A stretch of 64,000 bases of DNA, from contig JAJNNQ010000023.1 in the NCBI GenBank assembly GCA_027886175.1, positions 4,946,501 through 5,010,500 on the forward strand, written 5' to 3'. Source of the DNA: Phylloscopus collybita (lineage: Eukaryota > Chordata > Aves > Passeriformes > Phylloscopidae). How positions within the stretch are numbered: the first letter of the stretch is position 1; each line of letters begins with the position of its first letter. A model generated the notes under the pieces. That model was not told where the DNA came from. It did not search any database and was given only the letters and a program-made list of their open reading frames with translations. Shown one piece after another: positions 51,101-63,980 of this stretch. A program made the position numbers and the translations under genes.

Positions 51101-52771
51101 AGGAAGCCACTTCACTCGAGGGACAGCATCATCCCTTCTCCCAGAGGACCCCAAGCAGGTCTTTGACTCCAGACCCACCACAGGCTCATGGTTTCCACTC
51201 CCAATCTTGCAGTTCCAACCTTGCCAGGGTTCTGCACTTGCCAAAGTCTTGCTCATGGTTGAAGGGTTGTGCGGGGTCCAGATGTTTTCCCTCTGCTTGG
51301 GATGAATGACTTTGGAAATTGGGACTGCATGAGCCCATTTCTCAAGGTCAAAAGAGGAGCAGAGGTGTGGGAGATGCAAACTCCAAGCAGCTGTTTCCAG
51401 GAGTTATTTAGGGATACGACAGCGGCAGATAAAGTTGTTGGCGGATGATGGCTTGGTTGTGCCCCAGAAAGAAGTGATTTCCTTCCTTCCTGGGAAATTT
51501 CCATTTCCAGCAGCTTTGTCTGCCTCATCCTCAACCTCTGGGGCAGCTCTGCAGGCACACACCACCCCAGGGGGAGGAATTATCCCTGCAGGGATAAAAC
51601 CATCCCTGTTTATTTTTGCTCCCTTAATTACTGCCAGGGTAGGACGTGGTGGCAGCAGAGTGGAGCTGTGCCAGGCTGGAGCTGGACCGGATCCGTGCCA
51701 GGCGTGCACCATGCACAGCACCATCCCCGTGACTTCTGTCCCACCTTTCTCCTTGCTCCACTCTCTGCCTTGATTGCTTTTATCAATCCAAGATACCAGC
51801 CCCTTCTGTGTGATTATTTAAGCACTGAAGCCCTGAATTCTCTGGGGGGTGGAGCAGATGAGGGAGGTGGGGAAGGAGGGGTGGGTGGCCCTGTCAGCTC
51901 AAGGTGGCACAGGGTGGAGGAAGGTGATGTACACCTCTGTTTACATCTTAAGTGAGACCCAACAGGACAGGGACAGGAATAGGAGCACCTGGCCTCAGAC
52001 CTTCTTAATTTTTGGCCAGACTTCTTGAGAAGGAGAGGTTGGCAGCTAACAGGAAACATTGAAATGGATGCAGGACTAGGATGGGTGCAGGGCAGGGAAT
52101 TGGTGTAGGTCCATGTCCAAATCTCATGTGTCACAAATGTCACCTGCAAGACTCAGCTCTGGCAGAGGGACCTGTGGGCATCTGATGTCAGATGCCATTA
52201 GTGGGATGCAGATCTCTGTGGGGGCACCCCAAGAGGGTTGTGTCACCCAGATGCCACCCTGCCTTTCCAGGGACAGCTTTGGCTTTGTGCTGGCAGTGCA
52301 CAGATGCAGGTCCTCTCCTTCCCCAAGCCCTAGGACACACCTGGGTTAGAAACCTTAGACTGATCTTCTAGGAACAGGAGGTTGATGCTGGGGTTTGCCT
52401 TGCAGAGCTGGAGATACCAGAGCCTTGGTGTGCTGCTCTCCTGGCTGGGTGTGGGTGCTTTGAGTAAGGTCTGGGGTGCAGGTTTATGCTGGAGGTGGGG
52501 GCTCCCAGGGGCTCTGCAAGGCTGGAGTTCTGAGGGAACCAGAATGGAGGGGGATGGGGCAGGATGTGAGGCTTTACCCCAGCTTAGGATGTGAGATGCC
52601 AGTGGGTTTCAGTGGGCTCTGAGGAGTCTGCATGGAGCCCAGGGCACCCCTCTGCCTGGTGTTGGCCTGGATGGGCCAGTACAAACCTGGACAAACATCA
52701 GGGTCCCAACACGACCCTTCCACATTCCCCTTGCTCCCTGAGCCTGGCTGCCAGCGAGCTCTTCCCTGCAG

Positions 52772-52865
52772 GAGGTGGCTGCACACCAGAAGCTGTTGGA
52801 GCACCGTGCCTTGCATTTATCAACCTGCTTACAGAGCCTCCTGCAAGAGGAGATGCCAGGGAAAG
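52772..52865 (+). other. Unassigned exon-like segment (94 bp)
   Basis: It is bounded by an acceptor (CTTCCCTGCAG) and a donor (GGGAAAG/GTAACG). One frame reads EVAAHQKLLEHRALHLSTCL and continues to the donor for 31 codons, looking alpha-helical. I do not recognise it, its GC3 is only moderate, and no partner exon was found within several kilobases. It could be a non-coding RNA exon or chance. Confidence 0.15.
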
Positions 52866-54278
52866 GTAACGAGGCGATGGAGAAGCTGGCTGAGCTCCCT
52901 TTTGCTGGGACTGTGCTGTGGTTGGTTAAGGGACCAGCTGGGAGGCCGAGGGTCACACCCTGGGCCACTACCACAGCAGGAGGAAGGAGGAGGATGAAGG
53001 TGGGGAAAGGCACTTTGTGCCTGTGTTGTCCCCACCCAGCCCAGAAAGCTGGGCAAGGAGGGCACAGCATCCCCTGAGAGAGTGGCACTAAGGGGCAAAG
53101 TGCAGCTGCATTTCCTGGAGTTGTGGGCTTCATCCTGGGGTTCCATTGGTCTTCTCTTTAAACCTGGACCTTTCTAGCCATCAGGGCACGGGTTTTTTTT
53201 GTTGTTGTTGTTGTTGTTTTTGGGTTTTTTTTGGTTTTTTTTAATATAGAAAGGTCTTTAGGTGTTTGAATGCACAAATAAATTATTTCGATCATGCAGA
53301 ACAGCCTCCACAAGCTGCATCATGTCTGGTGACCCAGAGCCAGCAAGAAGGTTGGTAATTTGGCAATTCACTGCCTTCTCCCAAAGAAAAATCTTGGGGG
53401 TTTTGGTTTTTTTTAAAACATTGAAGGACTTTGCCAGGAAAACTGCAAAACTGCAGTTGGGCTCTCAGGGCAGTTGCTCACTGCGAGCCATTGGACCCAG
53501 CTGAGAGGAGATGTGGCATGAGAGTGTCACCACCAGTCCCTGCCCTCCACTGCTTCTCCCCACTGCAGACACCTCCCAGCTGTGCCCAGCTGTGCACCAG
53601 ACTTGGGGTTGTCTCTGTCTCACGTGTGGGGATTGGGCTGTGATGGGGATTAAATGCCCATGGGATGGGGATGCATTTTTTAAAGAGATGTGATGATGGA
53701 GCTGGGTGTGGGATTGCTACACCCCCCTCAATCCACCTGGAAGTTCTGCTGGGAAATATTTGTGAGCCTCTGAGGGATCCAGTCCTGGGAGAGATAAATG
53801 AAGACCCTGAGCTGCTGGAGGAGTAATAAAGGTGTGGAAACAGCTCAGTGCTTCTTTGCCAGCCCCGAAGGACCAGATCCCTGAAAAGCTGGTCCCACAG
53901 TCCCTATCACACTGGATCACGAAAGCAGCAGAAAGGGTTAAATGCAGCCACTGCCTCCTTCAACGTTGAACCCGAGACTGGCCCTTTTGTCAACCTGGGA
54001 GAAGAACTTGAGGTATTGAGTACCTGTTGCCAACCCTTGAATCTCTTTGGGCAAGAGAGTGGACAGTGCTACCAGGATCAGGCAGAGATGTGCAGCCTGA
54101 GGTTGGGGAGCAGGACATGGCCAGCAGGCACCCAGGACAGGACAGATCCTGCATCCCTCATTGCCCTGAGCCCTTGTACTGCAGCAGCCTCAGAGATCTG
54201 GCTGAGCTCTCCTGCAGAGAGAGCAGGTGCTGTTTTACAGGGATTAAAACGTAGCCCCAGATGCATTTTTCCCTTCCT

Positions 54279-54280
<2 letters not shown>

Positions 54281-54309
<29 letters not shown>
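54281..54309. repeat. Poly-T run (T29)
   Basis: This is an uninterrupted run of 29 T about 1 kb before the GRIN2C CpG island. Confidence 0.92.
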
Positions 54310-55299
54310 CTGGCACCTCTTCCACCCCCGAGATGCCCCAAAGGCAACCACAGCACCTGGGCAGAAGGTGGTCAGGCTGTCTTGGGGACCAGGGATGGTG
54401 TGGGGAGGTCCTGCATCAGGCAGCTCATGGCTAAGAGAGAAGATTTTTAGGCAAGTTGAAACCTCTCTGGGAACGGCCTCTCCAAGCCCAGCAGCCACAC
54501 GGATGCTGTGGCAGGTGTCTGCATGCCAGCCTGGGTGGCAGGCACCCAGCAACCCATTTGGGCAGCCCTGTCCCCGAGCCAGACATCTGTCCCTGGGGAA
54601 GGCAGAAGGGCAGAGCCTGGGCACGGGCACTGCTGGCACCCGGCTCTGCTGGAGAGGGCAGGGGCTCTCGGGGTGGTGCCCAGTGTTTTGGTGGCTCTGA
54701 GACGGGACATGGGGAGGTTTGGGAGAATCTGCCACACGCAGTGGGGTCTGAGTTGGGCTCTGACTCCTGCCAGGTCCAGCAGAGCCACAGTCCCTCTGCC
54801 CGCAGTCACTGGCTCATTTTGGGGCAGAGCAGGCACCACCCAGGGACAGGGGAGCCCCAGCAGAGCCCCTGCCTGTCTCCCCCCTTCCTTTACTGTATCT
54901 CTCCCCTCTTCTACCCCCACCCCTTCCCCCCGTCTGTCTTGCTCTAAACCAGTGCTGCGGGATCAGCTGATGCTTTAATACTGGCCCTGGCGACAGCTGG
55001 AGGATGCTGCTGCCTCCGGGGGCTTTGTTCAGTGTCACCCCCCTCCCTGTGACCGATGGGGACCCCGAGGCTGTCCTGCACCGACTGGGGGGCACCATGG
55101 TGGGCAGCTGGCCAGTGTCCACCGGCTCAGCCAGCAAAGGGGTGGAAGATACCGGCGGGAGGGAGTGAGTGCAGCCGCATTCCTCCAGCCCTCACCGGGG
55201 TTAGGGACGGGCACTGCCCAGAGAGGGAGTCTGTGCCATTTTGCCATGGGTTTTCCCTCCTGGAGATGGAGGAGAGGGGGGAAGGAAAGGACGGGGTCT

Positions 55300-55960
55300 T
55301 GCTCTCTTCTCTCCCCGGCACCAGGGCCGGCCCCGGTGCCAGGAGAGGCGGGCCGGTTTCTGAAGGGAGGGCTGCCTGTCCCCCGTCCCCCCACCCCCGC
55401 CTCCTTCCACCGGGGCTGGCGGCCAGCCCCGAAGTTGCGGCGAGGCGGGAGGACACACGTCCTGTCCTTCCACCGCCCCCGGGCTCTCCCCCAGCCTCCA
55501 TCCCCGCATCCCTCCCCCGCGCTCCTCCCGACCGTCCCGCCTGGGCAGCCCCGCCGGTCCCGGGCCGGGGGGGAGATGGCTGCCGGGGCTCGGAGGTCGC
55601 CGAGACACCTGCTGCCACCGGGCCCCCCCCCGTGCACACCCGCTCCGCTCCCGCTCCCTCCTTCCTCGGCTCCTGTCGCTGCCTCCAGCCGCCGCTGCAG
55701 AGCCGCCGCCGCCGCCGCCGCCGCCAAGGACGAGCCGGGACCGACGGCGGCCGCCGTAGCCCCCCGGCAGCCGCGGCGGGGGCCGACCCTGCCCCGGGGG
55801 GCAGCCCCGCGGGAGGAGAAGCTTTGGAAGGGCCGAGCCCCCGGTGGGACGAGCCCCGCCGGAGCCGCGGGGCATGTAGGCACCGAGCAGCGGCGGTCCC
55901 GTAAGTACCGGGCAGCCTGGGGGGCAACCGGGGCACCGCGGGCTCCGCTGCCGCCCCGCC
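55300..55960 (+). promoter_or_regulatory. GRIN2C: CpG island and probable non-coding first exon of GRIN2C
   Basis: This block is extremely GC- and CpG-rich and ends in a full-consensus donor, GTAAGT at 55901-55906. It is the only such block between FDXR and the GRIN2C start codon, on the right strand. A GCC trinucleotide run (55703-55725) lies inside the probable exon. Every frame on both strands stays open for long distances, so the 280-500 residue open frames across it are compositional. The exon's 5' end is unknown. Assignment to GRIN2C is inference from position and from the 5' UTR acceptor at 60030-60031. Confidence 0.6.
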
Positions 55961-58900
55961 ACCGCCGCCAGCAACTTTTAGGGATGAGGAGGTTGGTTTT
56001 TTTATAGGGTGGGGGGGTTTTCCCTGTCCGTCTTCCCCTACCTCAGCTTTTCCCCCCGCATCCCCAAAGCTCCCGTTCCACATCCCGGGCACGGGACGGA
56101 GAAGAGCCTCAATCCCGGGCGCTGCTCTGGGGGGGTCTCGGCGGGAGTGGGAGGGCAGGAAAGATTGAGGAGACCTCCCTGGGTGCCAGCAGCCCTGTGT
56201 CCCCCGCCGCCACCTTGCGTAACCCAGCGGCAGGCAGGACACTTGGCGTTTATTTTTGGTTAATCCATATTCGACCTTTTTAAGCTGCGTTTCGGTGCGT
56301 GCGTGTGTGGGGCCCTCACCCTGGCCCCGGCCCGCAGCCCCCGGCCCGCAACTGTTGCTGTCGGAGGTGCGGGCGAGGAAGGGGAGGGTGATGAGGAAGA
56401 GGAGGGTGATGCCGGGCGGTGACGGATGAAGGTTGAAAGGAGACGGTGCTTGCCGGGGGCTGCCGGTGCTTCTCTCTCCCGAGTCATCCCCCCCCCTGCA
56501 CGGGGACAGGGGTGGTGAGGAGCTGTCTTTGAGGAGGTTTTGCTGCTTTCTCCCCTTCTGAGGGGGTTTCATCGAGGTCTCCTTGCTCCACAGGCTTGTC
56601 CCCATCGGGGCAATGACAAGCCCTGGCACATCCTGGTGCCCTCCTCTGTGCCCCCTCTCCTCCCCACATGGCTCCCATTGGGTTTGGCTGTGCTCTGTCC
56701 TTTCCGTCCATCAGCAGCAGTTCCCCATCTCCTGGCGCAGGCTGCGTTTCCCCTCTGATCTCAAGCTCGGAGGCTTTTTTTTTGCGGGGGGGATAAGGTT
56801 CCTTTTTGCTGAATGATTGTTTTGGAATTTTATTTCTCCCATTCCTGAGGTGAAAATATCTGCATGAGCTCTCTCCCTCTCTTGGAGCAGGGGAAGGAGT
56901 GAGGGCAAAAAAAGGAGGTTTAAAATGAGGAGCAAACTTTCCTTGTTGTGTTAAATTTACATTTCAGGGTCTGGTGAGAGGTAAGGGTTCTGTTGGTGCT
57001 TTTAGCATGAGGTTGCTGTGAGTTTGGTGCACCAGGGGAAGTTGTGCCTAGGAAGGTGGTTAACCTGCTCAAAACTACCCCAAAGCAACAAAAAACAAGT
57101 GCCAAAGCCACCAAGCAGCTTTGTGGTGTGTTCTGCTCCCTGGGGAGACTGCCAGGAGGTGACACTGCCTTGCCCAGGCTCCTGGCCATGGCCATCTTAT
57201 TCCTGACCCTGACTGGCCACTGGCCCTTCACCCAGCTGGAAAGCCTCCCTTTTGGAGGAAAGCTTTCCTTTTGGGAAAATCTTTTCCCAAGGGACCAATT
57301 CTGCAGTGCTTCCTACAAGGGGTTGGAAAATGTGGATTTTCTTTGAAGTTGGCAGGGCCTTTGCTGTGTTGTGCTGAGCCCAAGAGCAGCCCCAGCTCTG
57401 GCAGTAGCTCTGGGATGGGCTCAGTTTCTCCTCAGCCTCCAGGACTTTCCTGCAATGTGTCATCCCCCCAAAAATCCCCAAATTCTCCTGTACCACTCAA
57501 GCTCAGTACGAGAAACAATGGGCTGGAAACGCGTGGTCTTGGCTGGGCTGGAGGAGCTGGTTGTCCTTTGCCTCCCAACTTCAGCAATTTTGGAGCAGCC
57601 CCATCTCCAACCTGCACATGGAGCCCTTGCCAGCCATAGGTTCTCTGGCCTTAAACCCTTCCATCTTCTTCCACTGGATGCCTCTTCATCCACCAAAGGC
57701 TGTGGTGAGCAGCTGACTCTGTGTGTCGGCGCCGCATTCCTGGGAAGGATGGAGACTCATTGCCCTGGTTGTCCCAGCACTGGCTGAAGCACGGGGTGAG
57801 CCCACACCCACCTCCCCTCTGCTGCTGCCCTTGCCTTCTGGCTGTCAGGGGTGGGGGTATTTCCCACCTGCGGCTTGGGTCCCTGGGAAAGCAGATTGCT
57901 CAGCCCTGTCCCCAGTCACAGCCAGCAGCAGGGGGTGACAGAGCCTGGCAGCGCAGGGGACCACCACTGGTCTGTGCCTGGATTACACGCTGCTGGAAGA
58001 GGCTCCCGAGCCTGAGCAAGAGCTGAGTTGAGGAAGAGGAGTAGGTGAGGTGCCAGGGCTGACATGAGCAAACCCCACCTATCACCACAAGGGCCGAGAG
58101 AGTATATCTAAATGTCCTTGAGGAGGACTCAGACGGGCAGTGCTGCTGGCAGGGCGGTTCTGTTTGTTTTGGGTGGCGTGTTGCTCCCCTTCCTCTCTGC
58201 TCGGGTAGCTGATGCCGGATTCCTGATGAATTATTTATCACAGGACTAAAAATACTTGGGAATTCGCAGTGAGGAGCAGGCAGTGCAGGCTGCCCTGCCA
58301 CTGAGCTGGCCGTGCCAGAGCATGGGACGCTGCCAGCATGGCATGACTCACCTGCTGCCCTCTCTGGCCAAGGGGCCCTGGCTGCGGCCATCGGTGTGGC
58401 ATTCTGACTCCTGCAGCTCCACCAGCTGTGATGTGGAGTGGGGTAGGGGGGTGCAAGCAGGGAGGGTGAACCCCCTGGGTGCTGGTGGGTGCTGGGGGTG
58501 GATGATTCCCTGATGAAACTCACTGGCTGAGAGAGCTGCTGCCTGGTGAGCATCAGTGCCGGAGCAGGTACCCGAGCCTTCCCAGTAGCCATGGGGTACA
58601 GGAGGGGAATGTGTGGTTTGTGTTCCCTGTCTCTCTGGAGGTGGCAGCCCCAGTTCTCAAATCCTCACCGAGCAGGTCTCGCAGGGTGCCCAGCCCGGCA
58701 GCTGTTGGGTTTATATCCTGCGTTTTCAGTCCAAGGCGCCGGCAGCATTTTCGCAGTGTGCTGGAGGGGTGTCCGTCACTGCGGCAGGGAGGAGGGTTGG
58801 GGTGCAGGTCACCGGGGCAGCCCAGACCCCAAAACCAGCTGGGACTCAGTGAGAGGAGCATCTGGCTGTGCTGAAGACACGTTAAGCAACAGCAGCTTTT

Positions 58901-60031
58901 AATTGCAAGTGACGTTTCTTAGCACCAGCTGGCACCTTGCTGCATGAAGCAACACTGGTGCGTGGCTGGTGCCACTGTGGAGGGCTGCTTGTCCCCCTCC
59001 CTGCTGCCCGTTTTGGCATGAGGATGACAGCCCTGGGGGAAACAAGGCTCAGAAGAGCTTGGATACCCCTGGCCACAGGTTGGTTTTGCTTGTGATCACT
59101 GAGAGGTGAACTCCAGCACAGGGGAGCATCAGTGTGGGCAGGGATGTGTCCCCTTTCAGGGGACTGTCACCCCAACTGCTGCAGTGTGAGCACCCACTGG
59201 CAGTGGGGAACTGGGGACTTGGCAGGGAGGATGTGCCCAAACAGCCCCTGAGAGCCCAGATTTGGGGTGCAGACAAGCAGAGACACAGTGTGAAGGGTGT
59301 CCCATCTGGGTGGCTATTGCCAGCAGGGGACACACTGTGGGGGTAAAGAGAAGAAGCAAAGCTGAAGGATGCTGTGGAAAACCTGGAGGGAATACTTGGA
59401 GATATGGAGCCAGATAGGTGCATTGGTTGGGATTTTGTGGCAGAGAAGGGGCTAAGGTAGGGTGATGGGAGGGAGACAGGCAGCGGGACAGGGAGGGGAC
59501 CAGCTACTTCAGTGACTGTGATTTGCAAAATCTCAACAAGCAGGGTGCAGAGCTGAACCATCCCTCAAGGGCAAAGCCTTTGAATATTGAAGGTGGCTGT
59601 CTGCTGCAGAGAGAGGCACCAAGGAGCTGCCAACCCCTCCTGGCACCTCTTGCAGCTGTCCCTGGCTGAAGGGATGATATGGACCAATGTAGCAGTGGTG
59701 GCTTTTGGATGGGGTGGGAGGGCAGCGGGAGGGAGATGGTGACGGTGAGATGGGGACAGGGTGGTGGTGGGAAGCAGGGACTGGCTGTGAAGGGTCAGTG
59801 GTTGATAAGGCTGGAGATAAGTGACGCAGCACTGAGGCGTACAGCGGGTGGCGACTACAACCCTGTGGTCACTCCTTCACCACATCCAGTGTCCAAGGGA
59901 TGAGGGTCCCTGCCTTCCCTGGGGTCAACCCTCAATGGTGACGCCCCAGGGCAGTGGGGAGGGCTGGGGTGAGCGGGGCTGGGGGTGCTGGTGTGCGGCT
60001 GGATGCGAGGGGCTGTGTCCTGTGCTGGCAG
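55901..60031 (+). other. GRIN2C: Probable GRIN2C 5' UTR intron
   Basis: It runs from the GTAAGT donor of the CpG-island exon to the acceptor TGTGCTGGCAG just before the GRIN2C start codon. About 4.1 kb. I see no other gene inside it. One or more extra 5' UTR exons could be present but cannot be told from sequence. Confidence 0.5.
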
Positions 60032-60047
60032 GGACACGCTGGTGGAC

Positions 60048-63000
60048 ATGGGCAGAGCGCCGGCGCACGCTCTGCTACTGTCGCTGGTGCTGGGCTGCTC
60101 GGCTGCCTTCACGGACATCCTGCTGCCGGGCCCCCAGGAGCCCGTGGTCAACGTGGCCGTGGTGTTTGGGGGCACGTCCTACCCTCTGCACATCCGCTCC
60201 CGCCTGAGCCCCCAGAGCTTCCTGGACATGCCCCTGGAGATCCACCCCATCACCGTTGTCGTCAACAACACCAACCCCAGCACCCTCCTCACCCAGATCT
60301 GCGACATCCTCGCCAGCCACAAGATCCACGGCATCGTCTTTGAAGACAACGTGGGCACAGAGGCCGTGGCCCAGATCCTTGACTTCATCTCCTCCCAGAC
60401 ACAGGTCCCCATCATCAGCATCAGTGGCGGGTCTGCAGTGGTCCTGACCCCAAAGGTGAGGTGGTCACTTGTTATTTCCAGGGGGGATGAGAGAAATGAA
60501 GAACTGTTAGAGCAGGGTAGGTAAGGGGTGTGGAATGCTGGAGGGCAGAGGAACTGTTGGGTGCAGCCTTTGGGATCAGGGGCAGGAATGGTGGATCAGT
60601 GGCTGTGGCAGTGTGGCCGACTGGGGTGGTGGGACATGATGGGGACTTCAAGTAGGGGCTGCATTAATGAGATGTGGGACAGGACCTCAATACCCTGGTG
60701 TTGAAGGACCTTCCTTGGTGTGCTGCTTCCTGTGCCTACCACAGGACGCTGGGTTGGTGCTGCTGGGGCAGTGGCAGGGTTATCACAACCTTAACTTCCT
60801 CCTGCCCTGCTGGGGCTGGATCCAGCCCTGGAATGGCCAGGTGTGCAGGATGAAGAAGCCTTGCTCAGCTGTGGTGGTGGATGTCAGGTACACCACAGCT
60901 GACACACGATTTCTGTCTTCTCTCTGACCCCACTGGCATCAGACACTGTCAGTTACTGTCACCTGCCTGCTGGGAACTGCTGGTGGCAGGGAGAGCTGGA
61001 GCCAGGCTGGAGGGTCCTGGGCGTGGAGATTTGGGTTATCTGCTCACAGTGGCTCATCCCACCCTGCCCAGCCTGGATGCTGGAGGGGTTTCAGTGCTTG
61101 CTCTTTCCTGTGGCTGGAGATCCTGCCCTTCTTCATGGAACAGATTTTGTGTTTTTCTTGCATTATGGTTTAGGGTCCAATCCCCCTGGATTGCACCCCC
61201 ACATCCCTGCCTGTACTCACTGGTGCTCATGGAGCACCTTGAGCTCATTGTGGGTAGGTGGCAGTGGGTGCAGTGGGCTCTGGTTGGTGCAGTGGAGTCA
61301 GGTGGGTGTAGGGGGCTCAGATGGAGCCCAGAGCAATGGAAAAATATCTATGGCTTCGTTGTCTGTGTGACTTTCTGCAGCTTTCTCCAGGGTTGGGTAT
61401 TTCAGGGTCAGTGGAGGGATCTGTCTCCTCCTCTCTGTCTGGGATTCCATGGGGCTCACCCAGACTATGAAAAGTAGAGATGGAGGGGGTCTGGGTGGCA
61501 AAACCCTGCTGCCTGCACGTGACCTTTGGCAACTGCCATTCAGTGAATCATTTAAGACAGAATCAGACCAATTAAGGTTTGCTAATGAGAGGCCAGATGG
61601 CTGGGGAGGTGGAACGGGGAGGGAAGGAGCCACACAGGCTCTGGCTGCAGGTAGTGAGATGGAGCAGGGATGGGATTTATGCTCCTGACAGAGCTCTCAC
61701 CCACCTCCTTCTCCTGGTTTAAGGAGAAACTGATGAGCTCCTTTGGCAGATGGAGGAATTTTTGTTCAATATGCTAAAAAATGGATGTGAGGCTTCAGGA
61801 GCTGACCCTTTCCATGGGGTGAAGTTCTTTGGAGGAGGATTAGTCAGATTTTGGGTGTCTCCAGCCCATGGACTGCAGTGGTTCATGGCAATCTTGAACT
61901 TTTCATGGTGGCAAATTCAAGGATGTTTGCATGGGTGCAAGAGTCCTGGATCATGATCCAGAGCAGCCCCTGATCCCTCTCCTCCCACAGGAGCCCGGAT
62001 CAGCTTTCCTGCAGTTGGGTGTCTCCATCGAGCAGCAAATCCAGGTGATCTTCAAGGTGCTGGAAGAATACGACTGGGGCTCCTTTGCTGTCATCACCAG
62101 TCTCTACCCAGGCTACAACATCTTCCTGGATCTCATCCGCTCCTTCACGGATGCCAGCTACTTTGGCTGGGAGCTGCAGGAGGTGCTCACCTTCGAGATG
62201 AGCCAGGAGCAGAGCAGCTCCAGGACGCAGCGGCTCCTGCGCCAGATCGATGCCCAGGTCCTCATTGTTTACTGCTCCCGCGAGGAGGCCGAGTATCTCT
62301 TCTCCATGGCGGAACAAGCCGGGCTGGTGGGGCCAGGATACGTCTGGATCGTGCCCAGCATGACAGTGGGCAACATGGAGGTGCCACCCTCCTCCTTCCC
62401 GGTCGGCCTCATCAGCGTGGTGACGGAGAGCTGGAAGCTGAGCCTGCGGCAGAAGGTGCGGGACGGGGTGGCCATCATTGCCATGGGGGCAGCCAGCTTC
62501 TTCCGTGCCCATGGATACCTCCCAGAGGTGGGGAGGGACTGCTGGACCCCCACCAGGGCCACCGCCACCAACACAAGCTTCTACCGGTGAGGCTGGGGGA
62601 CGCCCTGGGGTGGGTGTGAAATGGGAGGAGTGGGGAGAAGGCGAGGGAAAGGGCAAGGGGAGGAGGGGGATGGAGCTGGCAGGCAGCCAGCGTGATGCTC
62701 ACTGAGGGCTACAGCTGGTAGTCCATGCCTCTTGGCTGGGATTCTCCTGGAGCACCTCCCCAGAGATCTCCCAGCATCTCCCTTGCCTTTCCCCATGTTT
62801 CTTTGTGACTCAGGTCCCCTGGGGGTCTCAGGGCGGGGGTTTCACAGCTCTGTGGCACCTTGGGGCAGTCTGTGCATCTTCAGCCCTGCAGTGGGCCATC
62901 ACCCTCGGTGCCTCCTTGCTGGAAAAGCTTTCTCCAGCTCCCCTCTGCCCCTTGCATGGGGGCTAAAGCTGGTCCCCAGCTCTCAGCCCCACATGTCTCC

Positions 63001-63980
63001 ATGGGACCTGTAGCAGCTGGGCTGAAGGTGGAGGAGGAGGGCTGTGCCGTTCAGGGCTGCACCATCAGGGGCTTACAGGCTCTGTGTCCCACCAGGCACC
63101 TCCTCAATGTGACGTGGGAGCACAGGGACTTCTCCTTCAATGAAGGTGGCTACCTGGTCAGGCCCACCATGGTGGTGATCACACTCAACCAGCACCGGCT
63201 CTGGGAGATGGTAGGACCCCCAGGCCCCCTGGGATGGGCACACTGTGGGGTGGCTGTGCAGGGTGAGCCTGGGGCCATGCACAGGCTGGGGTCCCACCCT
63301 GGGGTGGGTTGTACCGTGCAAAACCCAGAAGTACCATGGCAGGTCCCAGAAGTACCCATGGTGCCATAGTCAGGATTTGCAGCAATGATGAGCACCAAAG
63401 CTCTGCCAAGAGCTGTCAGTTTTCCCTTGCATTTGGGCTAATAAGTTCAAAAAAAGTCAGAAATGCAGAAGCTCACCTCTGGGGAACAGCAGCCAAACAC
63501 CTAGACCTGAAACAAGATGCATGGAGGTTTTTTTGGTACTTTGAAAGTATTTTGGGTAAAGTTTGGCCAGGTTTGCACTCGTCCAGGTGTGAAGCTTGGG
63601 GCTCAGGAGGAAAGACCTCACCCTGTGGTTCAGTGGTGTGTGGGGAAAGGGATGCTGAGATGGGGCTCACCAGGAATAAGCCCCAAAGATGGGAGGATGG
63701 ATATGGGATCATGTGAGACCCCCAGAGCCTCTCAGTAGGGTGACCATGTGCTCTCCTTTTGGGGGCAGGTGGGCAAGTGGGAGAAAGGCATCATCCACAT
63801 GAAGTACCCAGTGTGGCCCCGCTACGGCTCCTCCATGCAGCCTGTGGTCGACAACCGCCACCTGACAGTGGCCACCCTGGAGGAGAGACCCTTTGTCATC
63901 GTGGAGAACACAGACCCCAGCACGGGGGTCTGTGTGCGCAACACCGTGCCCTGCCGCAAGCAGACCAACTCGTCCCAGAG
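60048..63980 (+). CDS. GRIN2C: GRIN2C, NMDA receptor subunit GluN2C (5' part; gene runs off the window)
   Basis: Four coding exons are seen: 60048-60455, 61991-62586, 63096-63210 and 63769-63980, all GT-AG and in frame. They give the first 443 residues of a protein usually about 1,230 aa long. GluN2C pairs with GluN1 to form glutamate-gated cation channels, in mammals mainly in cerebellum. A short hydrophobic signal peptide is followed by the amino-terminal clamshell domain with conserved blocks [60 protein letters not shown] and [13 protein letters not shown]. The ligand-binding S1 segment begins at [16 protein letters not shown] (about residue 404). NxS/T glycosylation sites occur at NNT, NTS, NVT and NSS. 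The start has G at -3 and +4 and lies 17 bases after a UTR acceptor. The last exon ends in phase 2; S1 remainder, pore, S2 and C-tail lie beyond the window. GRIN2C is chosen over GRIN2A/B/D from sequence detail and linkage to FDXR. Confidence 0.96.

Larger units (their letters stand above)
48117..55280. other. FDXR-GRIN2C intergenic sequence
   Basis: I recognise no gene. Two GC-rich patches (about 49690-49870 and 50770-50900) have no clear promoter or exon. There is an exon-like segment at 52772-52865, a TTG-rich and T-rich simple repeat near 53192-53242, and a T29 run at 54281-54309. The remaining open frames lack codon structure. Confidence 0.55.

Noticed and set aside
55127..56629. 500-residue minus-strand open frame, with 257-282 residue frames overlapping on both strands
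   Set aside because: It lies in the GRIN2C CpG island, where stop codons are rare in all frames. The product is proline/glycine/arginine low complexity with no family resemblance.
60003..60047. Upstream in-frame ATG for GRIN2C
   Set aside because: It lies before the UTR acceptor at 60030-60031 and would place a non-hydrophobic leader ahead of a good signal peptide. The ATG at 60048 has better context.
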